Positions 1 through 12,000 of a stretch of 64,000 bases of DNA are shown here, piece after piece (within the stretch, counting starts at the first letter, position 1; each line of letters begins with the position of its first letter). Location: positions 3,789,001-3,853,000 of the forward strand of contig NC_082604.1 in the NCBI RefSeq assembly GCF_030936135.1. The letters are read 5' to 3'. The notes beneath the pieces are model-generated. The model was given only the letters and a program-made list of their open reading frames with translations. It was not told where the DNA came from and ran no database searches. The translations under genes and the position numbers were made by a program. This DNA comes from Gavia stellata. Its lineage: Eukaryota; Chordata; Aves; Gaviiformes; Gaviidae.

Positions 1-3000
1 TAATCAAGATAATTTTTTAGGTTTGTGTAATGTTAAAGTTTCACGTGAAAGTTCAAAAGGCCAAAATTCCTCTGGAAAAGCTGAATGGAAAAAGTTCCCG
101 CGTTGCTGCTGAAAAACACACACTGTTCTCTGATACTTCCTCCCTAACCAGTGTCAACTACTGTTTGTTTAGGTGAAAAGAGAAACTCTTGTGTCTCGCT
201 GCTGCTTGTCTAGTGCCACTTCTTCCTCTTCTCATCAGGTCTCGAGCTCCTGAGTGTTGGTGTTAACGGAAAGGTGGGCTGCAGCTAATGGTACAGCCTG
301 TGGTCTCTGGAGGGTGGTGCTGAACTGTAGCTTAATGCTGGTCAGAAGATGTAGATCTGGCCACTTCTCTTCCATCTCCACATTGCTCCTTTGTGAAAAC
401 ATGGAATTAATCACAGGATTTTGCTAAAGCCTAGGAATGAAACAATGCAGATTAGGTGGGTTGCTGATTCCATGCAGTAAACGAGACCACTTTCACTTAA
501 GCTGTTTTCTCTCTCTTATCAAATGAGAAGAGTTATTTAGGGAAGATGTTTTAGCTGAACGACCGCGCAGAGTGGGCGGCATGCTGCACTACTAAACTGA
601 ACCCTGAGGACAGCTTTGTAATGCAGTACTATTTCACACTTTTTTTCCCTTGGTGAGCTGCTGATGTGAGGGCTTTGATCGAATGTCAGATGTAAGAGGA
701 TCTGAGAAACAAAGGCTGTGGTTGTTTGCAGTAAAACTACTGAAGGCCTGCTGGGAAAATTATTAATGTAGACTTTCCTGCTTAGGAAACAAAATCCTCC
801 CTCTTTTTTTTTTTTTTTTTCCTTTAACCTTCCCCCCCAACCCTAAATTGCAAAACATTAATTCTTTGCTTCATTAGTATGGAACATTTTAATACATGTT
901 CAGGCACAGCACCGAAAATTGTGGTAGGCATACTGCGACCTTCAGAACTAGGGTAAATAATGTAGTGCAAGGGGACTCCCACCACTGTGGCAAGCCTGTA
1001 GGACAGTGTGAATTGCTCTTCACCCTTCCCTCTATACTCCAGTAAAGTTGAACTTCCACTACAGACAGCCTCTTTTATTCACAAGTAGGATTTTTTTTTT
1101 TGCAAGCACTATGTTCTTACAAACAATATTTTTTACCGTAGAAAGCGTATCGTGTCCAGTCACAGGTTTTCTAATCTGATTCAACTGAATGGATTGAAAA
1201 TCTAACACGGTTGTACAGTAGGTGAAATAGCTAAAGTACGTGACTTCCCGGGTGTATGTTATGGAATTATAAACTCTCTTGTTAATTCCTTTGAATTTAC
1301 TGGTTCACCCATACTCATGACAGTGGATAATGGTCAATTTAGCAAAAAAAAAAAGAGTGATATTTGAGTGGTGTGTCTTTGAGACCTCCTGTTGAGATTG
1401 AGATTTCATGGAGAGAGAAAATGTGAAGCTAGAAATGGGCATCAGAACTTCTGATCTCTGTCACTGACTTTGGTTACAAGTGAGTCACTTCATGATGTTT
1501 GTATTTCTGTAGTGTCCCTAGCATGTCAAATATTGTCCTAATGAGAAGGTAGTCCTTTGTTGTGGCCTTAAGATGATGTTTTAGAAACACCTTCTTTAGA
1601 AACATCGCCTTAAGGCCATTTGTTTTATTCTTCTATAAAATGAGCTACAAAATTACACATTTAGGCAAAGTTTTTTTTAATTCCTTTAAAAACACTAGCT
1701 GCAAAGATTTTTCTTTCTGTCCTCTTCTTGAGGAAGTGTGTAGCATGCAGCAGAAAGAAAAGAGCAAGTCAAAGCACTTAATAGACTCTCATAGTTTTTC
1801 CCCTTCTTTAGAGGAAACAGTATTGCTGTCAATCATCGCTTTCCTGTTTATTCTTCCCAAACAGTGAGCATGTCGTAGGAAACATGGACTGACAGCACGG
1901 AGAACAGAAGTTATTTGCCATTTTTAGTAAGTCCTCTTCATAAACATGTTGCCACGGGGCTACGTCCCAGAATCCCAGTCTTGTTCTTCACAGTTAGTCT
2001 TCCTTCAACTCAGTGTTGCACAGCTGTAGACTTTTTTGGCTGGATACCACTAGGCTCTATCTGAAGTTTTCTGTAAACACCATTGCTGGCTTTGCGACAG
2101 ACTTGGAACAGAGGTGCCCTTTTACTGCTCCTTCTCTTCAGGAAGTCCAGTCAATTAGTCCAAGGCAAAACCATAGATTGCATTTTAGTTTTTTTCATCC
2201 TTAAAACATTGCCAAATACTGAGTCTCTGACCTAAGTAATTTCAGCTGAAATGAGTGTTCTCAAGTCTAGGAACAGTTTGCAAAGACAATATGCTAGGAC
2301 TTTGGAAGTTATGAATTTAGATGTAAGCCGTAGGAGTATTCCTGTATACAGTTTTGTCATAGTCTCTCTGTCTTTTGGGTAGCTTGATTCTTCTGATCCT
2401 TAACCTGTGACTGGTTTGTATTTGTAAAGAACTAGTGTCTTGGCTGGTCTGTCTAATGTTCAGGATCATCTAATGCCAGATCTGTTTTGACACATACCTC
2501 GCTGTCTTTAAATATTGCTTGCTGTGGTGTACCAGAAAACTCAAGTATGTCATGATATACTGCATTTTCTCTCTTAATTCCACTGAAGTGTGGCATCAGA
2601 ACAGTCATCTGATGTGACATGCTGGAGTGTTGCTGTGTTTAGAAAGGTTTCGGAATTACAGGTGATAGCATCCTCAGATGAATATAATACTGCCCCCTTA
2701 CAATCAATTATTTTCTTGTTTCTTAGATTTCTAATGCTGTAGAACTTAAAATCAGAGGAGGGGCAGGATCCCACTTGTGTGTGATCTTGGCAAACAGCAT
2801 TTGATGTTTTGTCACCTGTAGAGATGTGTATTTCAAACCCCACAGCAGCAAATGGGGATGCCATTTTCTGCAAGTTCAGAATACAAAACCTGACTTCGAT
2901 AGTTTAGTTCTTGGGAGCAAAACCAGCTGTTTTAAGGACTAAAAAAACCTGAACTGCCTTGAGTATGCCTGTAGCATGTATATATCTGCAGAGGGGCTAC

Positions 3001-5915
3001 GAACATACAGGATATTCAGTGGCAAAGTAGACTTCACAATATTCTTTTGGTAACTTCTTTTTTCCAAATGTTTTTGGAAGAGCGGAACAGAGCCTGTGAG
3101 CTGATAGCTTGCCAGTGTTAAGGAGCAGTCTTCAGAATCTTAACTGGACTTAATAACAGTGGAAAGCAATAACATCTTTTTTCCTGAATTGGTAGAGTCT
3201 AAAATCTCTTGAATTAATGTTACTGAATGAGTGTCAGGTAATAGCTGTAAATTTTGATTAAAAGAATAGCTACATCTTTAAAAATAATATTTTTCTAGTT
3301 TCAGAATAGCAAATTGAATAACTTTCTCCTGTTGGTAACTGTTTTACTGAGGAAAAACGAGTGTCTTCTGCTGCAGAATAAAAAAAAAAAATCACATTTT
3401 TCTTCTTTCTTGTAGCATTTTAAAAATAAGTTCAGAAAGAGTGAGGCATATTTGTTATCGTCTGGGTCTTCGGCTCATCTGGTCTGTTGGATTGCAGCTC
3501 TCTCCTGGGCCACTATCTCTGTGTGTTTTACTTTCAGCTGACTTGGCTCTGTAGCTCCATCTCCTAGTTTTCTGCTATGCGAAGCCCATCCAAGGAGCAG
3601 TACTGAGAGGCTTCCCTGTGCTTCCTGTTACATTCTCCTATGTGACATTTTTCAGAGATCTAAAATGAAAAAAACCCTATTATTTCCCAGACTTAGATTT
3701 TCTGTCTAGCTTGTTGCCTGCCTTTGTTTTCCCATGCTTCACAGAAAATAGAATGTGGCTGACCTTCACCTGCAAAGACTTAATCCATTCCAGATAAGTA
3801 AATTTGTCAACATTGCACCTACCGAATGAAGGGAGTTGAGTGTCTCCAGCAATTTTGTTTTATACGGAGCCAGCATCACCAGAGACTTCCCAAAATACAC
3901 TGTTTTAAAAGTTTTGTTCTCAAAGTCCAGCAAGTACAGAAGTGGTCTTCAGCCAGATGTCCCCTTCCACGCAGTAAATGTGTATGTGGCTTATAATAGG
4001 CTTCATGGCTGAGACTGCTGTTGATACTGATGATATACTTTAAATTAACCAATGTGCTCTTTATATAGAAACAACATAAGAGGAAGGTATTCCAGTTACC
4101 TTTCTACGGGCCTCAAGTCACTGGTGGTCACTCAAATAGTCATCAGGGTGGAAGAACTCTTGCATCTTAAACATTGGGGTTTTTCCTGCCTCTCCTGTCT
4201 GCTTGATAGGTCAAGGGCCCTGCCATGTTAAAAATTCTTGTAGAAACTTGTTCTTGTGACAGTGGTAAAAGGATTTCATGTGAACCTGGAGCATGGGAAA
4301 CTGGAAGCATCTTGGATTTTGTACTCTGGATTGAATTCCACCTGTGCTCTTTCACTGTAGTCCCTCCCTAAAACAATATACTGTGGAAAATTTTGAGCTG
4401 GAGAAAGTTAGTTGTTGGGGTTTTTTTCCTTCAGTGTTTTGAGATGGTGGAGAAGAGATGGTTTTTTTCCTCCAAGATACATGCAAAGTCCAAAGACAGT
4501 GTGTGTTTCCTGTCTCCAGAGTGCAATATCTCTATGTAGGAAGAATTTGAGTTCTAAACGGAGATTTGATATGCCATAGAATTTCAGGTACTCTGTTTCC
4601 TCATTTTTTTCATTGACTGAAAAAGCTGCCTGCTGTGAAGAAAAGGGAGTGCAATCTCCCATCCTTCCTAAACCAGATTCTTAAAAATGTCCCTTTCCAC
4701 CCCAGTGCATAGTCATGCTTTCTTTTGTTTTTCCTGTCTAAGCAAGCAGGCATACTCTACAATCTTTACCAAATATTATCTTGTATTTTTGGGTTTTAAG
4801 ACTCTAAGAAGGAAAATTAAGTATACCTTTCTTTAGTACTTGAATACTTTTTTTTATAGATAACCACACAATTCAGGTTAACACTGCTTAATAGTAATCA
4901 GCGAAGAAGTGGCATCACCATGGTTCCTGTGATAATTCTGGTGCTACACAGCTAAACATATTTGAAGAAATATAAAATCCAGAAGTCCTGAAGTTAGTAC
5001 TACTGTTTATTTTGGTGGTGGTGTATCCTTGTCAGAATGAGTCAACAGCGAAAGCAGCATGTATGTCTAGCCTGAGTTACTGGTGTATAATGTGGATTAT
5101 TTTTATAAAAATATTTACATCATCCTTTTGTGACAGTGTTGCTGTTCATTAAGTGCTTGAGGATTTTATATGTTCTGTTTTAAATATAACTTAATGTAAA
5201 TTAGGAGCGAAAAGACTATCCTATCTCTTAAACTTCTGGTAGACTCATCCTTGAGCTCGAGCAGAGTTGCTTCTGACTCTTAATACACTGACCTTGGCTC
5301 TCCAGAAGATGGATTCACAGGATAATGTTAACAGTACTATGTTTTTCTTGTTTAATCCTTAATCCTACTTTCAATTTTCAGTCTTTCCTGAAACGTTGCA
5401 AGAATGCTGTACATGGTATTTGATTAAATATATAGATCTCATATTCTTTTTATTACAGAAGTAGCAAATATGTCTGGTTTATATAAAATGTGTGTAATGT
5501 TTACAGTTTACTGAAATCCCGTTTTCCTTTAGCATGAGACTTTTCATGATACAACAGTTTATTCTTTCTGTCTGCACGCTTTGGCTTCTTTCCTTTTATG
5601 CTTCCCTATATCTCTTACACTGTCATCTTTTCCTCCTCTTGTCTTTCCTATCCATATCATAATTTCTTGTATGCTTTGCTTTTGCTTCTGTTTTTTTTCC
5701 TCAGTCTTTCCATCCCAAGGTACGTAGCGAGGTGGAAGGATTTCCTAAATCTGTCTCTGTCATATGTTTCCTTCCATGAACTTCCATTCCTCTCCTAGGT
5801 TCCTATCACCACTTCTGGTGCATTTTTGCCTCTAAGGAAGCAAGCTTTCAATCCTTTTTTTTTCTAGGTTCCTAAAGACGGGACGCATGTTCACCAGCAT
5901 GTGTTTTCTTTGCAG
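1..5915 (+). other. GIGYF2: GIGYF2 intron (5' side of window)
   Basis: AT-rich intron sequence upstream of the first GIGYF2 exon in the window. It holds a 17-nt T run near 804-820, an imperfect 19-bp hairpin at 1563-1618, and a pyrimidine-rich tract at 5600-5710. Short open frames on both strands show no recognisable protein. I see no KCNJ13 coding sequence, although that gene is nested antisense in a GIGYF2 intron in human. Confidence 0.75.
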
Positions 5916-6095
5916 TGAGACCAAACTTTGAGGAAGGTGGGACAGCAACAACGGGGAGGAAGCATGAGTTTATACGCTCTGAGAGCGAGAACTGGCGCAT
6001 CTTCAGGGAGGAGCAAAATGGGGAAGACGATGATGGAGGCTGGCGACTGGCTGGGTCACGGAGGGATGGTGAGAGGTGGCGTCCTCACAGTCCAG
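5916..6095 (+). CDS. GIGYF2: GIGYF2 window exon 1
   Basis: First GIGYF2 exon in the window. It opens with two bases that complete a codon from an upstream exon, then encodes [25 protein letters not shown] and [20 protein letters not shown]. This is an Arg-rich, acidic, disordered segment that matches human GIGYF2 closely. The acceptor is TTTGCAG at 5909-5915 and the donor is GTGAGA at 6096. It ends with one base of an Asp codon finished in the next exon. Confidence 0.95.
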
Positions 6096-9000
6096 GTGAG
6101 AGGAGATCTGGAGGGAAATGCAGCCTTCGTTCTAGGGAAAGGGTAGTGAGAGAATCGGGGCATGGGGAAAGCAGAGGAAAGGGAGGTGGCATAAAGTCTG
6201 GGACAAAAATAGGTAAGGTTCATGTGGTTTTGGTCATTAAATACTGTTTTGGCATACGTGGGGCTCTTTGTCACAAAATGATTAGCATAAAATTATATGC
6301 CTTTTGTTTTCTTCTTAATGTCTTAATAGCCTAATGTATTTAAGGGAACAATATTTTTCAGGTGTGTGCTTGTCCGTGTGCTCCATGTGTGAATGTGCCT
6401 GGTAAAATCAGGGTTATTTTAATAGTACTGTTTCTCTGTGGCTGTGATGCTGAGGGGAGAGAAGTTACCCGCATGAGGTAGCGTATCTACGGCTGGGGAG
6501 TGACGCTGACACTAAACCATTCAGGTTGTTGGCCTCTTTCTAGTTTACCAAATGCGTTTGCAATGTCAAGAGGCATCATTGAAAGTCTCAAAATAAGTTC
6601 CTTTATGCATCCTGTAGTTAGTTACAGGATGTCTTGTCTTGCTAAATTTCAGGCATCTGTTTGGTGTCACTCTCCCCTCCTCTGGCCTGACAAAGTCAGT
6701 CTGGTTCACTTGCTTACCAGCGTTGCATTGCTAGAGTTGCAGGAGAAATACAAAGTGAAACTTGGTATTTGAGTAGTATGGCTGAAACGTGTGTGTGTGT
6801 ATGTATATATATATATATTTTTTTTTTTTGTTCTACTTGGAAAAGATCCTGCTAGCCAGTCATACTTGTTGTGGGATCTTAGTTTTGGGTGTCTTTTGGC
6901 TGCAGAAGGCTTTTGGGGAACCAAGGGAGGATTGTGGCTCCTCTACTGTTACATCTTCATAGGGATGCAAAGGAAGCATGGGACATTTTTGGGGCTGAGG
7001 CGGACAGCTTTTTTTCTTCAATTAAAAAAATTGACACTTGCTCTTGCAATGGGTCTATCACCCTTTTCAGCATCCCAAAGGACTTTCTGTACTGTAACGG
7101 TGGTGAGCAACCATTACCTCTGTTCCTAACCCTCTCCACAGCTATGTATCACTCTGCCCTCAAACAACTGCAAGCTTGTATTAAAATGTAGCAGTGAGCC
7201 CAAGGCTAGATTTATTATCAGATGTTTTCTATTTAGAGCAGGGCTAAGGGGCAAATTTTGAAGAATGTAATTTTCTTTTCCCCAATGTTTGGTCTTGATT
7301 GTTCATTAGACACTGCTGCTTTGTTACATAGTTCAGATGACACCAGGCCAGCTACGATTGTACCTCATGATGATCAGATGCAGCATGATACTCAGGAGTG
7401 GAGTGTTTTGCAAGTACAAGCCTGCATGCTTTAGCTTAAAAGGAAGCATAGACCTCAAAGTTCAGAAGTTCATTCATGTCTTGAACTTTTTTGGAAGATG
7501 TTCTGAGGAAGGTTTTGAAAATTCGTCTTACTTCCATCATAGGAAATATTACTGCTTATTTTAATTTTTGCTGCAGTAGACAACTAACTTAAGGTCACTT
7601 ACAAGTTAGTTTTAGCAGGTATAATAAAAAGCCTGTTCTAAGAATTCTGTGAATCTGTGCTAATTTTCCGATAGACTGAGTTGACAGCTGTATTGTACTA
7701 GTCTCTCGGCTTTGGTCGGAGCTGTATTTGAATTCTGCTGTTAGTAGTAGCCACAGGACCATCAAAACGGTTTTAATCACATTCTTGCTTTAAACAATGA
7801 ATTTAACTCAAATTTGCATGGCTTAAACTGCTTCTTTGTACTTATTCTGCTATTAGGTAATAGTACTAATCATGTGTTCTGCTAAAAATAGAGAAATGTC
7901 TTCAGAGTACTGTCGTCATTTGTTTAGCTGGACCTTCTTTGACTTGGCTCTGCATACTCCCAACTAGATTGTATGCTGCTTGTTTTTTTTTCTTTTGGGT
8001 GAGAACAGTTTAGAAGAACATAGCACTTGTCAGGCTTGAGTTTATCTTCTTCTGTTGTTAAGCAAGCAATACTTTGATTCTCAGAGACCATTGTTTTTCC
8101 AGCTTTTGAATTCCTCTTGCTCCTTCAGCTGTGTTTACTGCAGGATGGCTGACCTAAATCTGCTCGTTTTGTGCCTTTTTTAATAGGCACAAAGGATCAA
8201 GAGGATGGACTGCTTCTCCTGAAGCAGTCTTGTGCCCCTAAGTATAGTTTCCCAGATTCTGTGGTCTGGTTTGTTGTAGTAAAGTTAAATCCCTTGACAG
8301 AGCTGAAGGGATCTGTCATATGTCCATGCTGTGTTTAAACTGTTCTCCTCTCACATGGCTGTGCCTCTTATGAAGTGAGGGATCTTCTGAGTATTGTTAG
8401 TAAAGTGAAGAAGCAAATCTTTTTTTTTCCTTCTACTACTTAATTCAGAAGGTTGTAAACTTGTCTGGGTTTGCAGCATGAAAACTGTCGGGATTGCATC
8501 ACCAGGTTTTTCCAGTCAGTGTTTATGGGGTTTTCTACTTTTTCTACTACTGTCTGTGCACTAGGACTAGAAGTCCGATGCGAAGAGATCTTTCCTTGGC
8601 TTACACAACAGAAAAGTTGTTTTGCTAGTTGTTCTGGGTAAATGTGGTACCACTGCTATTGTAGATGTGAAATAGGATCTTTAGACTGGGTTAACTATCT
8701 GTAGGAGGAATGTGACCATAGCTTTAAATTCACTGTCTGCTTCAAAGTTATCTTGATTTTTTTTTTTAAATTATTTTTAGCCATCTTTTTTAATGATTTA
8801 ATGACTGCTTACCTAAAAAGCCCCTTCTTCCTGTTGTTCTTGCATTCATACAATGATCGCTCTTTAAATTTGCAGAGCAAGTCCATTTTATCAGATAGAT
8901 ATGCAAACCTTTTTTGGTCTCAGAACTAGTGAATGATGTATATAGATGGTTTTGGGTTTTGTTACCAAGTCATTCATAAGGAACAAGAATCATCTCTTCT

Positions 9001-12000
9001 TGCCTAAAATTTCTTTCTGATATGATTTTGTGTCTTTGCTTAAGCAGCTCTATTAAGATCTTTTTCCTGAAAAGCATTTTAGAGAGGCCTTAGTCTGTAA
9101 TCTCATATAAAGATTTTTTGGTTGTTGCTTTTTTGTTTTGAAAGACTTTTCAAATTCATCTTGGTTCACTTCATTTTCAGAATTAACTGCTGTGAATTAA
9201 GTAGAATTCTTATTTTTGGGGCATTGTGTTTTGTGCTTCTTGAATATCTTGAAGCAGCTGAAGTACATTCAAAATTCTTGCTCTAAAATTGGGCAAAATA
9301 AAAACTAGTTTCATATACAATATATGCCAAAAAAGTAATATGTGTACTATTCCTTAGTCTTTTGTTTAGTATTTAGTATTGTTTAGTTTAGTATTGTTTT
9401 GGCATACATTGGAAATTTCTTTTCTGAATTAGAGAATATAACTTTTAGGAGATAAATAGCTATTAATAATTGAGACAAAAGTGTACTTGGATTTCCTGAA
9501 GCAGCCAGTAGTACTTTATTTCACCTATAATGTCACCATAAATTGCAAGGGGTAAATTTAGCTTAAAATTATTTCTTTTAACTTGGAATCTTGATTGTAT
9601 AATTGGTGCCTAATGATCCTACAGGACTGAATTTAAAGCTATGCTTGTGTCCTAACTGTTGGCTAAAAAAATTTAGGTAAGAATTTAAGATTTGTCTTTA
9701 CTTTTGGCTTGCTTTAAAGATTGACAGCCCTGTAGTTCACACCTGAGTTGCTCACTGTATTCTAACTAGGCTTTTACAAACTTTTGTTGTTATTAAGAAA
9801 CAAGGGCAAGTGTCTGCTCCACTTAACTCTTCTTTTTGCCTGACCATCTAGCTCTGAAAATGTGTGGGCTATACAAGGAGGTTGTGTGACTAAATCTTTG
9901 CAAGCAGACCATATGGCAAACAAAATCTCTAACTTTAATTTGAACTTTGAAGATAGGTGGAATTAAGAAAATGCTTAGAATTCACCTTCAAAAACCGTGT
10001 TTCTGGGTCCTACTGTGAAGAGCCTGCGCTCCTGGTGTAGGGGTGTGAACTGTGTAAAATATAATTGAGGCTTTTCTCACTGCATGGGCTCAAGATGGCC
10101 CATTTGCATCTGTATAGAAAGTTCTTAATACCAGATTTTTTTGTCTTCTATACAGAAAAGAGCTGAAGAAGAGATGCTCAGCTATTTGCGAGGCCCAGGA
10201 TAGCAAACAGGCAGAGATATTAAACTCTTCGTACAATATGGCATTGCCGGGTTCAGGCCATAGCTCTGTTCTTCCATATATTGGGAAACCTGACACGGAC
10301 ATTGCTGGCTGTACTGAGGAGATGTCTGTAGTTTTAATCAGAAATGCAGTCTGGTTGTCAGCAACCTCTCACACTTAAACCTTGAAAAAAGCCCTCTGAT
10401 TCCAAAGGAAGTCCTGGTTTTGATGCGTTGGTATTTCTGATTAGGAGGGGGGAAGTAAACTTAACTGGTTCTGATGCCATGTCAGTGGAATTTCAGTGTC
10501 AGGCCTTTTCTTTCAGGTGACTCTGTTGTCCTGCTTAGTTGCTGATTGCTCCCAGAGATGCTTTTGTTCTTTTAAAATTGAGCAGCATTTTAATGAGCTG
10601 TTCACATGTATGACTCGCTCGAAAAGAAGGCCCTTAGAAACGTGCACCTCCTGAGTTTGCACTAAGTTGGAGGCCAGGGCACTGTGGGCAGAGGGGCATG
10701 GGGTGTGATGCAGGCATCCTCTTCCGAAGAGGATGCATGAAATGGTTATTACTTCATCGAATTGTAGAATACCAGGTTGGAAGGGACCTCAAGGATCATC
10801 TGGTCTGACCTTTCTCAGCAAAAGGACGGTCTAGACAAGATGGCCCAGCACCTTGTCCAGCTGAATCTTAAGTATCCTTGAGCTCTCTGGAGTACTTACT
10901 CCATTAGTGCATCTTCAGTGAGACTTTGTCTTTGCTTACATATTTTTGAGAAGTTATTGATGAACAAGAGGTTGACATAATAGCCCTAAGATGTTAAGAA
11001 TTACTTTAAAGCAGGCAGAAAAGCTGGGATAAGTGCAAGCTTACTGTGCCTTATATCTTAATGACATTAAAAAGGTTGCCTCAGAACATTGATCTGATAG
11101 TTTTGCATACCAAAAATGTTGTTTGTTTGTTTCCAAGGCATAACTAGAAACATAGATTAAGTTATACAGTGGAATTATTTGCAAATAAGCACATATGGTA
11201 TAGTGAAGGCTTTGTTAAAGTCTAACCTTTTGTGTTTCCTTGCTAAAAGATAATCTTAAAGTTCATAGTGTTTCTAGAAGGAGTTTGTTTTACTTTTCCT
11301 GTATTTGTGAGACAAAGGTGGTTTTTTTCCTGGTTAACGTTAATACTTAGGGTATTAGGGTTGATGTGGAAACATTCTTCATTCATATGAGGCAAATGGA
11401 GTAGAGGATGTTTCTCCTCTTTACTGTGATTTTTTTAGTAGCCATTTGATAAACAGTGAGACTGCACTGTTTGCACAAATTCTGAGACCAAAAAAAGAAT
11501 TTTTTTTTTCTCCAGAAAAGATCATAGCCACCACTAAAAGCACTAAAAACTAAGGTGCTTTCATTTGTGCTTTGCACCATTCTGGTAAAGATAGCTTCTG
11601 TTGCATGGAAAGCTATTTACAATGCTTTCACTCCCCATTTGTTTTCCTTAGCAGCAAGTTCTTTACAGTTTAAACAGCATTATTGCAGTCAGAGGATTTT
11701 AAGCTTGGCTAAACGAAGATGTCTTCTGAATAGATTAGAAAGAAAAGTGAAATAAAATTTATACTTGAATTTGGAAAGTTTTCCCTCTTCTCTTATTATC
11801 ATTCCAAGTTTCAGTATTCCATGGCTAAAAAATTACCATTCAAGAGACTTAACAGTCCTTTCAAAGGTATTTGAACAGTCGTCAGTCCATTTTCTGTGTA
11901 TACGCACAAAAGTGTCTCTGAGGGCAAGAGGAAAAAAGCGTGGGTGGTTTGTTCAGGATGTGATTTTTGCATATTGCCTAAAAGAAAATACAAAGTTTAT

